From Parapedobacter lycopersici_A (GTDB lineage Bacteria > Bacteroidota > Bacteroidia > Sphingobacteriales > Sphingobacteriaceae): DNA of 64,000 bases. The notes below the pieces were generated by a model, which searched no databases, was not told where the DNA came from, and saw only the letters and a list, made by a program, of their open reading frames with translations. The DNA lies in assembly GCF_040395035.1 (NCBI RefSeq), contig NZ_JBEBRB010000001.1, positions 62,001 to 126,000 of the forward strand, given 5' to 3'. Each line of letters opens with the position of its first letter. Position 1 is the first letter of the stretch. The position numbers were made by a program, and so were the translations under genes. Positions 19,401 through 28,627 of this stretch are shown in pieces.

Positions 19401-22400
19401 TTGCCACTAACCCCGGTTCACCGGGCGGAGACCTGTACTTCAATCTGGGTAATATCTCCGAAGATATCCTGAAGGATGGCCGGAAGGCAATGGAAAACGG
19501 CATGTCGCCCTCGGGCGATCTCTCGCAGATTGATGAAACGAACTGGGGAAGGGTACCCCGGCAGCAGCCGGTAATCCAGGCATTTGATAACGACCCCGCA
19601 GCACGGGCACGGCAGGATATTGGACTGGACGGGTTAAACGACAGCGACGAGCGGGATTTTCATGCCAGTTTCCTCACCCAGACACAGGCACTGCTCAATT
19701 CCAGTGCTGCCCAGGAGCTGATGGATGACCCCTCGGGTGACAACTTCCGTTATTTCCGCGGGCCGGACCTGGACAACCAGAACGCAGGTATTCTGAAACG
19801 GTACGAACGTTTCAATGGTCCGGAAGGCAATGCACGCACCCCGGAACAATCACAGAACGAATTCGGCGTGGAAACATCGGCTTCCACCCTCCTCCCGGAT
19901 GGGGAAGACATCAACCGGGATAATAACATGAACGAGGCGGAAGAATACTACCAGTATAAGGTGTCACTCCGGCCACAGGACATGGTAGTTGGTGAAAACT
20001 ACATCTCCGACATGCATGTTGCGGAAGTTTCACTACCCAATGGCACGAAGGAACAGGTCAAATGGTACCAGTTCCGTATTCCGCTCGCGCAGTATAAAGA
20101 GCGTATCGGTGATATCCGCGATTTTAAATCGATCCGTTTCATCCGGATGTTTATGACCGATTTTGCCGATACTGCCGTTGTCCGCCTGGCGCAGGTACAG
20201 CTCGCCCGTGGCGAATGGCGACGGTATAATGCGGAAAACAATACCGCCAAGGTAATCGTTGATCCCAGCATGGGCAACGTGAGCCTGGATCAGTCCACCA
20301 TTGAAGTGGCAGCGGTCAATATTGAGCAAAATGGGAACCGTCAACCGATACCATATGTGGTTCCGCCGGGTATTGAACGCCAAATGGACTGGGGTAACCT
20401 GAACACCAACGTGAGGCTTAACGAACAATCCCTGTCGTTGGATGTAAAAAACTTACGCGACGGTTACGGACGCGCAGCATACCGCACGGCAACCAACGAT
20501 TTCAGGGCCTATGGCCGTCTGGAAATGTTTATCCACGCCGAAGGGATGTACTTAAAGGATGGGGATTTCCGTGCATTTATACGGGTAGGTACCGATGACC
20601 AGTATAACTACTACCAGTATGACATGCCGCTGAAAGTCACACAGCCCGGCACGGCAGATCCGGAAACCATCTGGCCCCAGGAAAACCGGATGAATATCCG
20701 TATCCAAATTTTCCAGGAGGCTAAGGAGGCACGGAATAAGGCAACGCTTAATGGACAGCCATGGCCAATTGATGAGCCTTTTACCTATTTTGATGGCCAG
20801 AATCGGGTAATCGTGATGGGGCAGCCCGATATCAGCAAGGTGCGTTTTTACATGCTTGGCGTGATGAATCCCCTTCGCGGCAGCGAGGTAAGTATTCCCG
20901 GCGATGACGGCCTGGATAAATCCGGTCTCTTCTGGTTTAATGAATTGCGCCTGAGCGACTTCGATGACAAAGGTGGCTGGGCGGTTACGGCAAGGATGAA
21001 TGCGAAGTTAGCCGACTTTGCGAACATTACCGTTTCGGGCAGCAAAAGCACCATCGGCTTTGGCTCGATAGACCAGCGCATCGGCGAACGCAGCCGCAGC
21101 GAGGACCGCTATTTCGATATTGTGACCAACGCGGAACTGGGCAAATTCTTTCCGACAGATTATGGCCTGCGTATTCCGCTGTTCTTTAGCTACACGAACC
21201 AGGTAAGCACGCCGGAATACAATCCCCTCATGCCGGATATTGAGATGAACAGCGCGCTGGCCAATTTATCACGCAATAGTCGCGATTCGCTTTTGCGGGT
21301 TACCCAGGATTACACCACCCGCAAAAGTTTTAACCTCACCAACGTCCGCAAAATCCGTACGGATATTGAGAAGCCGGTTCGCCCTTGGGATATCGAGAAC
21401 TTCAGTGCCACGTATGCTTATTCGCAGTATTATCACCGCGATTATTTAACCGAAATTGCGTTGCAGAAAAATTACCGTGCAGCACTGGATTACACATTCA
21501 GTGCCAGCGGCGAACACTTTATTGAGCCTTTAAAAAACAGCTTTAAGAAAAATTACCTGAGCTTGCTGCGGGATTTTAATTTCAATCTGATGCCCTCGTT
21601 GCTCAATTTCCGCATTGATGTAAACCGGATATACAACGAAAATACGCTCCGCGACAACTCGCCCGACAATTTTCTGCCAAGCATGGGAACGCTGTATAAT
21701 AAGAATTTTACGATGAACCGGATATACGGCATCAGCTGGAACCTGACGAAGTCATTAAGGCTTGATTTTAACGCCACGAATTACGCCATTGTAGATGAGC
21801 CCGACGGGCGACTGTATGGGCTGAAACGGGATACACTCTGGGAAAATTTCTGGCGGCTGGGTCGCACGACGGACTACAACCACATGCTGAATATTACCTA
21901 TTCATTGCCGATCAGCAAAATCCCCGGCTTAGACTGGATCAATGTGGATGCCCGGTACGGTGCTCAGTTTGCCTGGCAGACCGAGCCATTGCTATCCATT
22001 AACAGCGCCGAAATCAACATGGGAAACAGCATCCAGAATTCACGTACAATTCAGGTAAATCCGACATTAAACATGGCGGGCTTATATAATAAATTTGGTT
22101 TCATCCGCAATAATACCGGGCTGGACGCATCGGGTACAGCGGCATTTTTTACCGGTTTACTAACCAGCATCAAAAATATTAATGCGGCCTATACGCGGGT
22201 ACAGAACACCTTTTTACCCGGTTACCTGCCAAAGACAAATATGCTGGGGTATGACTTTGACCGAAATGCGCCCGGATGGGGATTCCTGTTTGGCAGTCAG
22301 CGTGACATCCGCATGCGTGCGGCGGCCAATGGATGGATCACTACCGACACATTGCAGACGCAGCTTTATATGAATTCGCTAACGGAGGATTTCTCACTAC

Positions 22401-23476
22401 GCGCCCTGATGGAGCCTTTCCGCGACCTTAATATTGAGCTTACCGCGGTAAAACTAAATAACCGGAACTACACTTCATCTTTCCAGTATACTGGCGAAAC
22501 GGACAATTACCGGAACCTTACCCCGGTGACCACGGGGAACTACAGCATTTCTTACCTCTCCATCGGTACGGCATTTAAAGACCACGAACAGCTGTTCCGT
22601 ACATTTGAACGAAACAGGCAGGCCGTTTCCCAGCGACTGGGACAACGTAACCCGAATTCAACCGGCTCGGAAGACGGGTTCGCAGATGGTTACGACCGCA
22701 CCTCTCAAGATGTAGTCGTCAACGCTTTTTTGGCGGCTTATCGCGGCAAGGATGCGCGTCGGAGTAAATTAACCAGTTTTCCGAATATCCCGTTTCCGAA
22801 TTGGAATGTTACTTATAATGGCCTGAGTAAAATACCCCTGCTTAGCGAATTTGTTACCTCACTGACCCTGCGTCACGGTTACAATAGCCGGTATTCCATT
22901 AATGGATACAATTCGGTGATCCGCTATTCGGAGGTAAATGGATTTCCGTTTGAGCGGGATATCAATGGCAATTTCCTGCCGGAATATCAGTTTCAGCAAA
23001 TCTCGATCTTTGAGCAGTTTACACCGCTATTGGGCATGGACGCACGTTTTAAGAACGATCTGACTGCCAATGTGGAATATCGGAGAGGCCGTACGTTGAA
23101 TCTCAGTCTGCAAAATAGCCAGCTGGCGCTGCTCAACGACGAATCCTTTGTGCTGGGTATGGGTTATCGCGCGACCGGCTTCCGGATGCCGTTTGGATGG
23201 TTCAGCAATTTCAAGATGAGCAACGACCTTAACTTTCGGCTGGATGTGTCTATCAACGATCTGAAAACACTGGTATATCGCTCGGATATTAACGAATCGG
23301 AAGTGTCCGCAGGGAATAAAAGCATTTCCTACCGCCCGTCCATTGACTATGTCATAAACCAGCGGTTTAATATCCGATTGTTTTTTGACAGCAATTCCGT
23401 ACGACCATATACCTCACAGACTTTTGCCACTTCCTATGCGAATTTCGGCTTTAATCTGCGCGTGATGTTCCAGTAA
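16433..23476 (+). CDS. sprA: SprA/Sov, outer-membrane translocon of the type IX secretion system
   Basis: A giant 2,347-residue protein. The N-terminal signal peptide is KRKLPFRGLLLLLSLLAIA ending SSGQ. The early conserved segment RLGNPSNIDREVIFDP..RQYIIREK, the FDFDQRIQMNLTGQIGDRLKI region and the aromatic beta-strand C-terminus (TSYANFGFNLRVMFQ, ending in aromatic Phe then Gln) are those of SprA (Sov in Porphyromonas). SprA forms a 36-stranded barrel through which T9SS cargo leaves the cell. Length is close to the known proteins of about 2,400 residues. The start is TTG at 16433 or 16442, since no ATG is in frame upstream. It follows ruvA by 39 bases. Frame is intact throughout. Confidence 0.95.
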   Translation: MYQLKRKLPFRGLLLLLSLLAIAVHSSGQTVVDSISRDSIKLRYPFDDLPFLNLYPKRGGFRLGNPSNIDREVIFDPITRQYIIREKLGSRLYRPPQYLTIDEYQQYEQRLLKQNYWRELSDRQLTTARQERLIPTIYVQSEAFERIFGGNTIDIIPRGSADISIMAQRNKNANPMFNERQRRQWGFDFDQRIQMNLTGQIGDRLKITTNYNTEAQFDFENQIRLDYTGKDDDIIQRIELGNVSMPLNTTLISGTQALFGLKTQLQFGRLNVTGIFSQQRSQQREITIKNGAQESEFALKADEYEDNQHYFLSQYFRDNFNRAMALAPLITTDINITQIEVWISNRSNSVNDSRDVLALMDLGEYTPYNSLVSRGSSRYPSTGIPGELATQVSNNLLTLLPPDARYTQSNGVQAFFQGTGGNDNYAKLTYARKLNEGTEYTVNRRLGFISLNMPLNGDQILAVAYRYTANGREYQVGEFSTDIPVTPSQPQMLYAKLLKNEILKTNLPTWDLMMKNIYSIGAYGVGQLNFKFNIFRIEDESGVERPAMYEGQNTQNKLWIQLTGLDRLNPQNAQQPDGFFDFLPGLTIDPERGRVMFPVVEPFGSDLARQFVPGAEQALIDKYAYQALYDSTKVIAQQLFPNKNRYLIKGTYESEVGTEFQLGAINVPRGSVQVFAGPAPLQEGVDFMVDYDIGRVRILNQALLQSGQPIRIKMENNELFGLQQRTMLGGRLDYLVNDKLQLGGTIMNLTERPLTQKVNIGEEPISNTMWGLDMTYNSPSRWLTRLVDKIPFIDTREESSISFYGEFAQLLPGHPRALNFAGTRSGITYVDDFENSRSFIDLKGAYNWQLSGTPQLFPESQLIDSLPYGFNRARLAFYNIDPIFYRNINLTPSNINHTELSSHRVREVLEQEVFPYRESTTGLPLFLSTLDLAFYPTIRGPYNYTTTGVNPDGTLTNPRRRWGGMFRKIDAPDFEAQNIEFIELWMMDPFATNPGSPGGDLYFNLGNISEDILKDGRKAMENGMSPSGDLSQIDETNWGRVPRQQPVIQAFDNDPAARARQDIGLDGLNDSDERDFHASFLTQTQALLNSSAAQELMDDPSGDNFRYFRGPDLDNQNAGILKRYERFNGPEGNARTPEQSQNEFGVETSASTLLPDGEDINRDNNMNEAEEYYQYKVSLRPQDMVVGENYISDMHVAEVSLPNGTKEQVKWYQFRIPLAQYKERIGDIRDFKSIRFIRMFMTDFADTAVVRLAQVQLARGEWRRYNAENNTAKVIVDPSMGNVSLDQSTIEVAAVNIEQNGNRQPIPYVVPPGIERQMDWGNLNTNVRLNEQSLSLDVKNLRDGYGRAAYRTATNDFRAYGRLEMFIHAEGMYLKDGDFRAFIRVGTDDQYNYYQYDMPLKVTQPGTADPETIWPQENRMNIRIQIFQEAKEARNKATLNGQPWPIDEPFTYFDGQNRVIVMGQPDISKVRFYMLGVMNPLRGSEVSIPGDDGLDKSGLFWFNELRLSDFDDKGGWAVTARMNAKLADFANITVSGSKSTIGFGSIDQRIGERSRSEDRYFDIVTNAELGKFFPTDYGLRIPLFFSYTNQVSTPEYNPLMPDIEMNSALANLSRNSRDSLLRVTQDYTTRKSFNLTNVRKIRTDIEKPVRPWDIENFSATYAYSQYYHRDYLTEIALQKNYRAALDYTFSASGEHFIEPLKNSFKKNYLSLLRDFNFNLMPSLLNFRIDVNRIYNENTLRDNSPDNFLPSMGTLYNKNFTMNRIYGISWNLTKSLRLDFNATNYAIVDEPDGRLYGLKRDTLWENFWRLGRTTDYNHMLNITYSLPISKIPGLDWINVDARYGAQFAWQTEPLLSINSAEINMGNSIQNSRTIQVNPTLNMAGLYNKFGFIRNNTGLDASGTAAFFTGLLTSIKNINAAYTRVQNTFLPGYLPKTNMLGYDFDRNAPGWGFLFGSQRDIRMRAAANGWITTDTLQTQLYMNSLTEDFSLRALMEPFRDLNIELTAVKLNNRNYTSSFQYTGETDNYRNLTPVTTGNYSISYLSIGTAFKDHEQLFRTFERNRQAVSQRLGQRNPNSTGSEDGFADGYDRTSQDVVVNAFLAAYRGKDARRSKLTSFPNIPFPNWNVTYNGLSKIPLLSEFVTSLTLRHGYNSRYSINGYNSVIRYSEVNGFPFERDINGNFLPEYQFQQISIFEQFTPLLGMDARFKNDLTANVEYRRGRTLNLSLQNSQLALLNDESFVLGMGYRATGFRMPFGWFSNFKMSNDLNFRLDVSINDLKTLVYRSDINESEVSAGNKSISYRPSIDYVINQRFNIRLFFDSNSVRPYTSQTFATSYANFGFNLRVMFQ

Positions 23477-23524
23477 GGGAGACAGTGCTTTTTATTGAGC
23501 GCCAGTGAATAATTAGATTTTCTG

Positions 23525-23532
23525 TATCTTTG
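23525..23532 (+). promoter_or_regulatory. -7 box (TATCTTTG) of panD
   Basis: TATCTTTG ends four bases before the panD ATG, so the predicted transcript start is at or beside the start codon. Confidence 0.6.
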
Positions 23533-23536
23533 TACC

Positions 23537-23884
23537 ATGATCATAGAGGTATTGAAATCCAAGATTCATCGGGTACGGGTCACACAGGCAGAATTGAACT
23601 ATGTGGGTAGTATCACGATTGATGAGGATTTGCTGGATGCGGCGAATATGCTCGCGAATGAAAAGGTGCAGGTCGTAAACAACAACAACGGCGCCCGCTT
23701 TGAAACATATGTAATTAAGGGGGAACGGGGTTCGGGTACGATTTGCCTGAACGGAGCCGCGGCGCGGCTTGCACAGGTAGGCGATGTAATCATCATTATT
23801 TCATACGCGCAAATGGAATTTGAAGCGGCAAAAACGCATCAACCAATACTGGTTTTTCCTGATGAAAACAATAAGTTAATTTAG
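23537..23884 (+). CDS. panD: Aspartate 1-decarboxylase precursor
   Basis: A 115-residue pyruvoyl enzyme that makes beta-alanine for pantothenate and CoA. The zymogen cleaves itself between Gly24 and Ser25 (NYVGSITID), turning Ser25 into the pyruvoyl group. Lys8 in VLKSKIHRVRVTQ and Thr57 and Tyr-containing NNGARFETYVI are the usual active-site parts. The end (LVFPDENNKLI) is typical. It has its own promoter right at the start codon. Confidence 0.95.
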   Translation: MIIEVLKSKIHRVRVTQAELNYVGSITIDEDLLDAANMLANEKVQVVNNNNGARFETYVIKGERGSGTICLNGAAARLAQVGDVIIIISYAQMEFEAAKTHQPILVFPDENNKLI

Positions 23885-23909
23885 GACACGACAACAACTA
23901 ACACTAATT

Positions 23910-23945
23910 TTAGATTATCCTAATCAAAATGTTAGGCTAATCAAA
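23910..23945. promoter_or_regulatory. DtxR/MntR-like operator over the TonB receptor promoter
   Basis: TTAGATTATCCTAATCAAA at 23910-23928 matches the corynebacterial DtxR consensus (TTAGGTTAGCCTAACCTAA) at 15 of 19 places. A second element, TTAGGCTAA with TCAAA, lies at 23932-23945 and covers the expected -33 position. CTAATCAAA occurs in both (23920-23928 and 23937-23945). This suggests control by a metal-dependent repressor sensing iron or manganese. Confidence 0.5.
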
Positions 23946-23954
23946 CTTTATAAC

Positions 23955-23962
23955 TACCTTTG
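23955..23962 (+). promoter_or_regulatory. -7 box (TACCTTTG) of the TonB receptor
   Basis: TACCTTTG fits the consensus; the -33 position (23932-23935, TTAG) falls inside the second operator element. Confidence 0.65.
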
Positions 23963-24012
23963 CAGGAGTTACTCTTGTATTGGTATGGTTAAACAGTAAA
24001 AATTAGTTGTTA

Positions 24013-26412
24013 ATGAATCGATTCTTTCTCCTCCACATCAAGCCTATCCCCTTTTTTCGGGCGTTATTAAAACATCTTTTTTTAGTTGGCTTATTCAGTA
24101 CCCTTTGGGGTCATCTTCATGCACAGGATACCGGCACATTGACCGGAAAGGTTACCGCCATAGATTCCCTTCCCCTTGACAAGGCATCCGTTACCATTGA
24201 ACGCACCGATTTAGGCACCACAACCGGCACAGACGGGAGATTTGAGTTCCATCTTCCTCCCGGTAAATACGATGTATGGATACGCACAGTCGGTTATCAG
24301 CCCTACCGGAAAACCGTTATTGTTGCACCGGGCAATGTCACTGTTATGGATGCGACATTACAGGAAGACCACCTCAACTTAAATGAAGTTGTCGTCAGTG
24401 CCACCCGGTACGGCGTAGACCGTCGGGAGGCCCCGGTCATTGTAAATGTGATCAGCCCGAAAATATTCAATGCAACACAGTCTGTCGCCATGTCTGAAAC
24501 ACTGAATTACCAACCGGGTGTACGCGTGGAGACCAACTGTCAGAATTGTGGATTTACGCAGGTAAGGCTCAATGGACTGGGGGGTGCATATTCGCAGATC
24601 CTGATCAATAGCCGGCCCGTGTTCAGCGCCCTTAGCAGTGTATACGGCCTTGATCAGATCCCTACCAGCATGGTCGACCGCATTGAGGTGGTACGGAGTG
24701 GTGGATCAGCGCTATTCGGATCGAATGCCATTGCCGGAACCATCAATGTAATTACCAAGGACCCGGTGGAAAACACCTGGCAAATCGGTTCCACCAACGC
24801 ACTGGTCGACGGCTCCAAATGGGACAACACCGTCGATTTCAATGCCTCGATCATCTCGGAGGATCTAGCCACGGGCGTAACTTTTTACGGCATGAACCGG
24901 AATCGGCAGGCATTTGATGCCAATGGCGACGGATTTACGGAAATGACGAAGCTGAAAAACACGACTTTTGGTGGAAAGGCATTTTATATGCCCTCCGATG
25001 TTAACCGAATAACGCTGGATTTCAGTGTGATAAACGAATTCCGCCGCGGGGGAGATCGCCTTGACCTAGCTCCGCATTTTACCGACATCACGGAACAACT
25101 GGATTATAGTACATTTTTGGGTGGATTTACATTCGACCATTACAGTACGGACTATAAAAGCAAGTTTTCAGCTTATACTTCTGCTCAGAAAGGAAAACGG
25201 AATAGTTTCTATGGCGGCATGGGAGGAAACAGGACACCTGCGGACAGTTTACTGGCGAACAACGCCTACGGCCATACCGACGACCTGGCATGGGTAGGCG
25301 GATTGCAGTTCACACACACCTTTGCGAATGACGTGCTGACCGCGGGAGCCGAACATCAGCTCAACGACACCCAGGATGAAATCGCCGGATATGCCCGTTT
25401 AGTCGACCAGACCGCCAACAGTACCGGGCTTTATGCACAATACGAATGGAAACCAGTGCGTGCATTTACGGCGCTCGTGGGTGCACGCTATGATTATGTG
25501 ACCATTAACGGCCGTTACACGCTCCATAACATCAACCGGACTGGCGACATCCGTACCGGTGTGCTCAGTCCACGGCTTACGTTGCTGTACAACATGACCG
25601 ACTACCTCCAGTTCCGGGGTGGTTACGCCCGGGGATTCCGGGCACCACAGGCGTTCAATGAAGACATGCACGTATCCTCAGTTGGAGGCCAGCAGGTGTT
25701 TGTCCTGATTTCCAACAACCTGAAAACAGAATATTCCAACGCATACACGGCGTCGTTAAATTTAATGAAAAATATTGGAGACATACAGTTCAGCGCATTG
25801 GTCGAAGGCTTTTACACCGATCTGCGCAACCCGTTTACAAATGTGTTATCAACGGAGCTGGCAGGTGTGCTGTTTGAGGAAATGCGGAATGGCGAGGGGG
25901 CCTATGTGACCGGCACTAACATCGAACTGAGTATGGCCCCGTCCGCCCGCTATAGCCTGCAGGCCGGAGGCACCGTGCAACGCTCGCATTATCGCGATGC
26001 CCAGGTACTGTTTGACGGCGCCGCGGGGCTCCCGCCAGTAACCACGGATGAATTTGTAAAATCGCCCGATGTATACGGCTATGTCAGCAGTAACTGGAAA
26101 GCAACCGACCAACTCAGCGTCGACGTAACCGGCACATACACAGGATCAATGATCGTTCCGCACGTGGTAAATGACAACGCCTTCGTCCTATTGAAAAATA
26201 CTCCGGAGTTTGTTGAGCTTAACATGCGCCTGGGTTATGTATTTAACGTCAGAAAAGACTTTAGCATAGAATTGAGCGGAGGGGTGCAAAACGTATTGAA
26301 TAGCTATCAAAAAGATTTTGATACAGGTCCGGCGAGGGACGCTGACTATATTTACGGCCCGGCAAGGCCACGCACCTATTTCCTGGGGTTAAAAATCGGA
26401 CACTTCCATTAA
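24013..26412 (+). CDS. TonB-dependent outer-membrane receptor with CxxC plug motif
   Basis: A 799-residue receptor. After the signal peptide (cleavage after HLHA) comes a carboxypeptidase-regulatory-like domain (about 40-120, GTLTGKVTAIDSLPLDKASVTI), a short NEVVVSATRYG TonB-box-like segment, a plug (about 125-235) and a beta-barrel ending in LGLKIGHFH. The plug contains NCQNCGFTQVRLNGL with Cys176 and Cys179, a feature of one Bacteroidota receptor group. ATG 24013 is chosen over TTG 24007. Substrate is unknown; the DtxR-like operator upstream suggests a metal or metal chelate. A thioredoxin-fold protein follows after 15 bases. Confidence 0.88.
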   Translation: MNRFFLLHIKPIPFFRALLKHLFLVGLFSTLWGHLHAQDTGTLTGKVTAIDSLPLDKASVTIERTDLGTTTGTDGRFEFHLPPGKYDVWIRTVGYQPYRKTVIVAPGNVTVMDATLQEDHLNLNEVVVSATRYGVDRREAPVIVNVISPKIFNATQSVAMSETLNYQPGVRVETNCQNCGFTQVRLNGLGGAYSQILINSRPVFSALSSVYGLDQIPTSMVDRIEVVRSGGSALFGSNAIAGTINVITKDPVENTWQIGSTNALVDGSKWDNTVDFNASIISEDLATGVTFYGMNRNRQAFDANGDGFTEMTKLKNTTFGGKAFYMPSDVNRITLDFSVINEFRRGGDRLDLAPHFTDITEQLDYSTFLGGFTFDHYSTDYKSKFSAYTSAQKGKRNSFYGGMGGNRTPADSLLANNAYGHTDDLAWVGGLQFTHTFANDVLTAGAEHQLNDTQDEIAGYARLVDQTANSTGLYAQYEWKPVRAFTALVGARYDYVTINGRYTLHNINRTGDIRTGVLSPRLTLLYNMTDYLQFRGGYARGFRAPQAFNEDMHVSSVGGQQVFVLISNNLKTEYSNAYTASLNLMKNIGDIQFSALVEGFYTDLRNPFTNVLSTELAGVLFEEMRNGEGAYVTGTNIELSMAPSARYSLQAGGTVQRSHYRDAQVLFDGAAGLPPVTTDEFVKSPDVYGYVSSNWKATDQLSVDVTGTYTGSMIVPHVVNDNAFVLLKNTPEFVELNMRLGYVFNVRKDFSIELSGGVQNVLNSYQKDFDTGPARDADYIYGPARPRTYFLGLKIGHFH

Positions 26413-26427
26413 AATACCTCTATTGAT

Positions 26428-26907
26428 ATGAACCGACGGACATTTATTTCCTATTGTTGCCTTGTGGCGTGCATCGTTCCCCCAGGGTTTGTCAGCGCAC
26501 TGCAGAAGCCACAGATTAACTGGCTGACGTTTGAGCAACTATCCGATTCTCTCGCCCGCAACCCGAAAAAAGTGTTAATCAGTTTCTATACCGATTGGTG
26601 TGTTTATTGTCATAAAATGCACCAGGAGGTTTTCACCAATCCCAAAGTCGTACGTCAGGTGAATACCGCCTATTATGCGGTAAGGTTTGATGCCGAGTCT
26701 ACCGATGCGATTCATTTTGACGGGCAACTGTTTTTAAACCGTCGTGCAACCAAACGCAGAAAAGGTTTTCACGATATCGCCTTACTGTTGGGTTCGCGAA
26801 ACGGTCAATTTGCCGTACCGGTAACGCTTCTGCTGGATCCGGACTTCCGGATGGTACACCGCAGTTTTCAATACCTGGATAGCAAAAAGCTTTTGGAGTT
26901 GCTGTAA
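26428..26907 (+). CDS. Exported thioredoxin-fold protein
   Basis: A 159-residue protein with an N-terminal signal sequence (MNRRTFISYCCLVACIVPP) and a thioredoxin-like domain with redox motif WCVYC in SFYTDWCVYCHKMHQEVF. The cis-Pro loop is VPVTLLLD. It resembles the thioredoxin_7/DUF255-like periplasmic proteins. It is in the same transcript unit as the TonB receptor, so it may act on the Cys pair of the receptor plug or on a metal partner; that link is inference. Confidence 0.8.
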   Translation: MNRRTFISYCCLVACIVPPGFVSALQKPQINWLTFEQLSDSLARNPKKVLISFYTDWCVYCHKMHQEVFTNPKVVRQVNTAYYAVRFDAESTDAIHFDGQLFLNRRATKRRKGFHDIALLLGSRNGQFAVPVTLLLDPDFRMVHRSFQYLDSKKLLELL

Positions 26908-27033
26908 TTTCGCTTTGGGGTGTAGCAATCCAGGGCAACCCAACGTTATAAAACGCATAGGATCACCGGTAATTGCATTTACCCGGTGGTTTGTTAAATT
27001 GTGTTAATTGGTCTATTAATCGGATTATTTAAA

Positions 27034-27041
27034 TAACTTTG
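27034..27041 (+). promoter_or_regulatory. -7 box (TAACTTTG) of the FKBP lipoprotein genes
   Basis: TAACTTTG fits TAnnTTTG, 18 bases before the first ATG. It overlaps an upstream TTG that would otherwise be read as a start. Confidence 0.6.
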
Positions 27042-27059
27042 CGGTTGCAAGGTGCTAAC

Positions 27060-27650
27060 ATGAACAACATGAAAAAAGTAAATTTACTTGTACTGGGCTT
27101 GGTCGTCACGATGGGTTTTTCTTCCTGTCTGAAAGAAGATTCATTTGACGAAAGCGCGCAGTTTGAACTTGAAAAACCCCGGTTGGAAAAATATGCAACA
27201 GAAAATTTCGATGACCCACAGCTCAATGAAACGTTGGGTATCTGGTATGAAGTGCTGGCTGAGGGTGATCCCGATTCATATGAGTATAAAATTATCCAAA
27301 ATGCGGAGAATCCTAATAATCCGTATGTAGAGGCACCCGAAGTCTTAGTAAAATATACCTTAAAGCTCCTTGACAATACGGTAGTGGAAGAAAAATCAGC
27401 TGGCGTAGAGATGCCACTGGGAAGAACCATCTATGCTTGGCAATATGCATTTTTACCACAGCAGATTGACGGACGATCATTTTCAGGACTAACAGAAAAT
27501 GGCTTAAAGAAAGGCTCGCGAATCCGCATTGCAACACCCTCACGTTGGGCATACCGCAATAGTGGCAGTAACGGCATTGCTCCAAACACACCATTGGTAT
27601 TTGATATCGAGGTACTCGACATCCATTCGCCTGATGATGACGCGGAGTAA
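27060..27650 (+). CDS. FKBP-type peptidyl-prolyl isomerase-like lipoprotein
   Basis: A 196-residue protein. The signal peptide MKKVNLLVLGLVVTMGFSSC ends in a lipobox (FSSC), so it is expected to be a lipoprotein. The rest carries one FKBP-like domain (about 85-185: VLVKYTLKLLDNTVVEEK, LPQQIDGRSFSGLTENGLKKGSRIRIATPSRWAY). In the family, isomerases assist folding of exported proteins. ATGs at 27060 and 27069 are both possible. A second FKBP lipoprotein and gldB follow, as expected for gliding/T9SS helpers like GldI. Confidence 0.75.
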   Translation: MNNMKKVNLLVLGLVVTMGFSSCLKEDSFDESAQFELEKPRLEKYATENFDDPQLNETLGIWYEVLAEGDPDSYEYKIIQNAENPNNPYVEAPEVLVKYTLKLLDNTVVEEKSAGVEMPLGRTIYAWQYAFLPQQIDGRSFSGLTENGLKKGSRIRIATPSRWAYRNSGSNGIAPNTPLVFDIEVLDIHSPDDDAE

Positions 27651-27690
27651 CGGCTATATCTATAAGTAAATAAAGTATTTCACATAAAAT

Positions 27691-28611
27691 ATGACCAAAT
27701 CAACTTCTTATTTTACTGCTGCCGGACTCGCAATGATTATATCACTGGCAGGTTGTGAGAAAAAAGAATATCAATCGGTTGAAGAGATGGATAGCATCAA
27801 TATCCAGGACTACATCCGGAAGAACAACCTAAATGTGCAGCGGTATAAAGAAACCGATCTTTTTTACGAAGTACTGAACGAAGGTACCGGGAGACCGATC
27901 AGCTATGATCAGGTTTACCCGGTTGTATATACCGTCAAAAGTCACGATGGGGTATACAGTGCCAATGATACCCTAAACACGAATAACCGATATGGCGATT
28001 ACTTCGGTTATTTCCCATTCGGATCGTCCCTCGCCGGCCTACCAAACTCACCGGTCGAGCAAACCGGCGACTTTAAAGAAGTTATCCGGGAAGCGTTACA
28101 GCGCACCAATGGCAAGATCCGGATCATCGTTCCCTCCCGGCTGATGTATGGACGCAAAGGCAATACAGCACTCGGCGTTCCGCCCAATGCATCACTGGAT
28201 TACGAGGTGACCGTCCATGATAATTTTGAAGATTATGAAGACGGGGTTATTCGTAACGCGATTGCCAAAGCAGGATTGGACATCGCTGATTTTACCAAAC
28301 GGGAAGATAATATCTATTACCATATCATTACGCCCGGTGATGGTGATGTGATTACTACGGATTCCACGGTAACGGTTGATTATACCCTGCGGAATTCCGC
28401 GGGTATCACCATCGATTCGGGAACGGATGCAGAATTCAGTTTAGGCGGCGGTACCATTGAGGCGTGGCCTAAGATCATCCCCTTGATTAAAAAAGGTGGA
28501 AAAATCAGGTTCTTCACGCCAAGTGCCCATGCCTATGGCCTTACCGGAAGCTCTACGGGTAGCATTGGTCCATTCCTGACGTTGGACTTTGAAGTAGAGG
28601 TTAAGAAATAG
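27691..28611 (+). CDS. Lipoprotein with two FKBP-like domains
   Basis: A 306-residue lipoprotein (lipobox LAGC at 19-22). Two FKBP-like segments can be seen: about 70-180 (VYPVVYTVKSHDGVYSANDT, GKIRIIVPSRLMYGRKG) and about 210-306 (STVTVDYTLRNSAGITIDSG, GGKIRFFTPSAHAYGLTG, LTLDFEVEVKK). The RIIVPSRLMYG and RFFTPSAHAYG pieces match the conserved FKBP strand. Its catalytic pocket may be incomplete. It ends 16 bases from the convergent gldB. Confidence 0.75.
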   Translation: MTKSTSYFTAAGLAMIISLAGCEKKEYQSVEEMDSINIQDYIRKNNLNVQRYKETDLFYEVLNEGTGRPISYDQVYPVVYTVKSHDGVYSANDTLNTNNRYGDYFGYFPFGSSLAGLPNSPVEQTGDFKEVIREALQRTNGKIRIIVPSRLMYGRKGNTALGVPPNASLDYEVTVHDNFEDYEDGVIRNAIAKAGLDIADFTKREDNIYYHIITPGDGDVITTDSTVTVDYTLRNSAGITIDSGTDAEFSLGGGTIEAWPKIIPLIKKGGKIRFFTPSAHAYGLTGSSTGSIGPFLTLDFEVEVKK

Positions 28612-28627
28612 AAATAAAAACAAGCGC

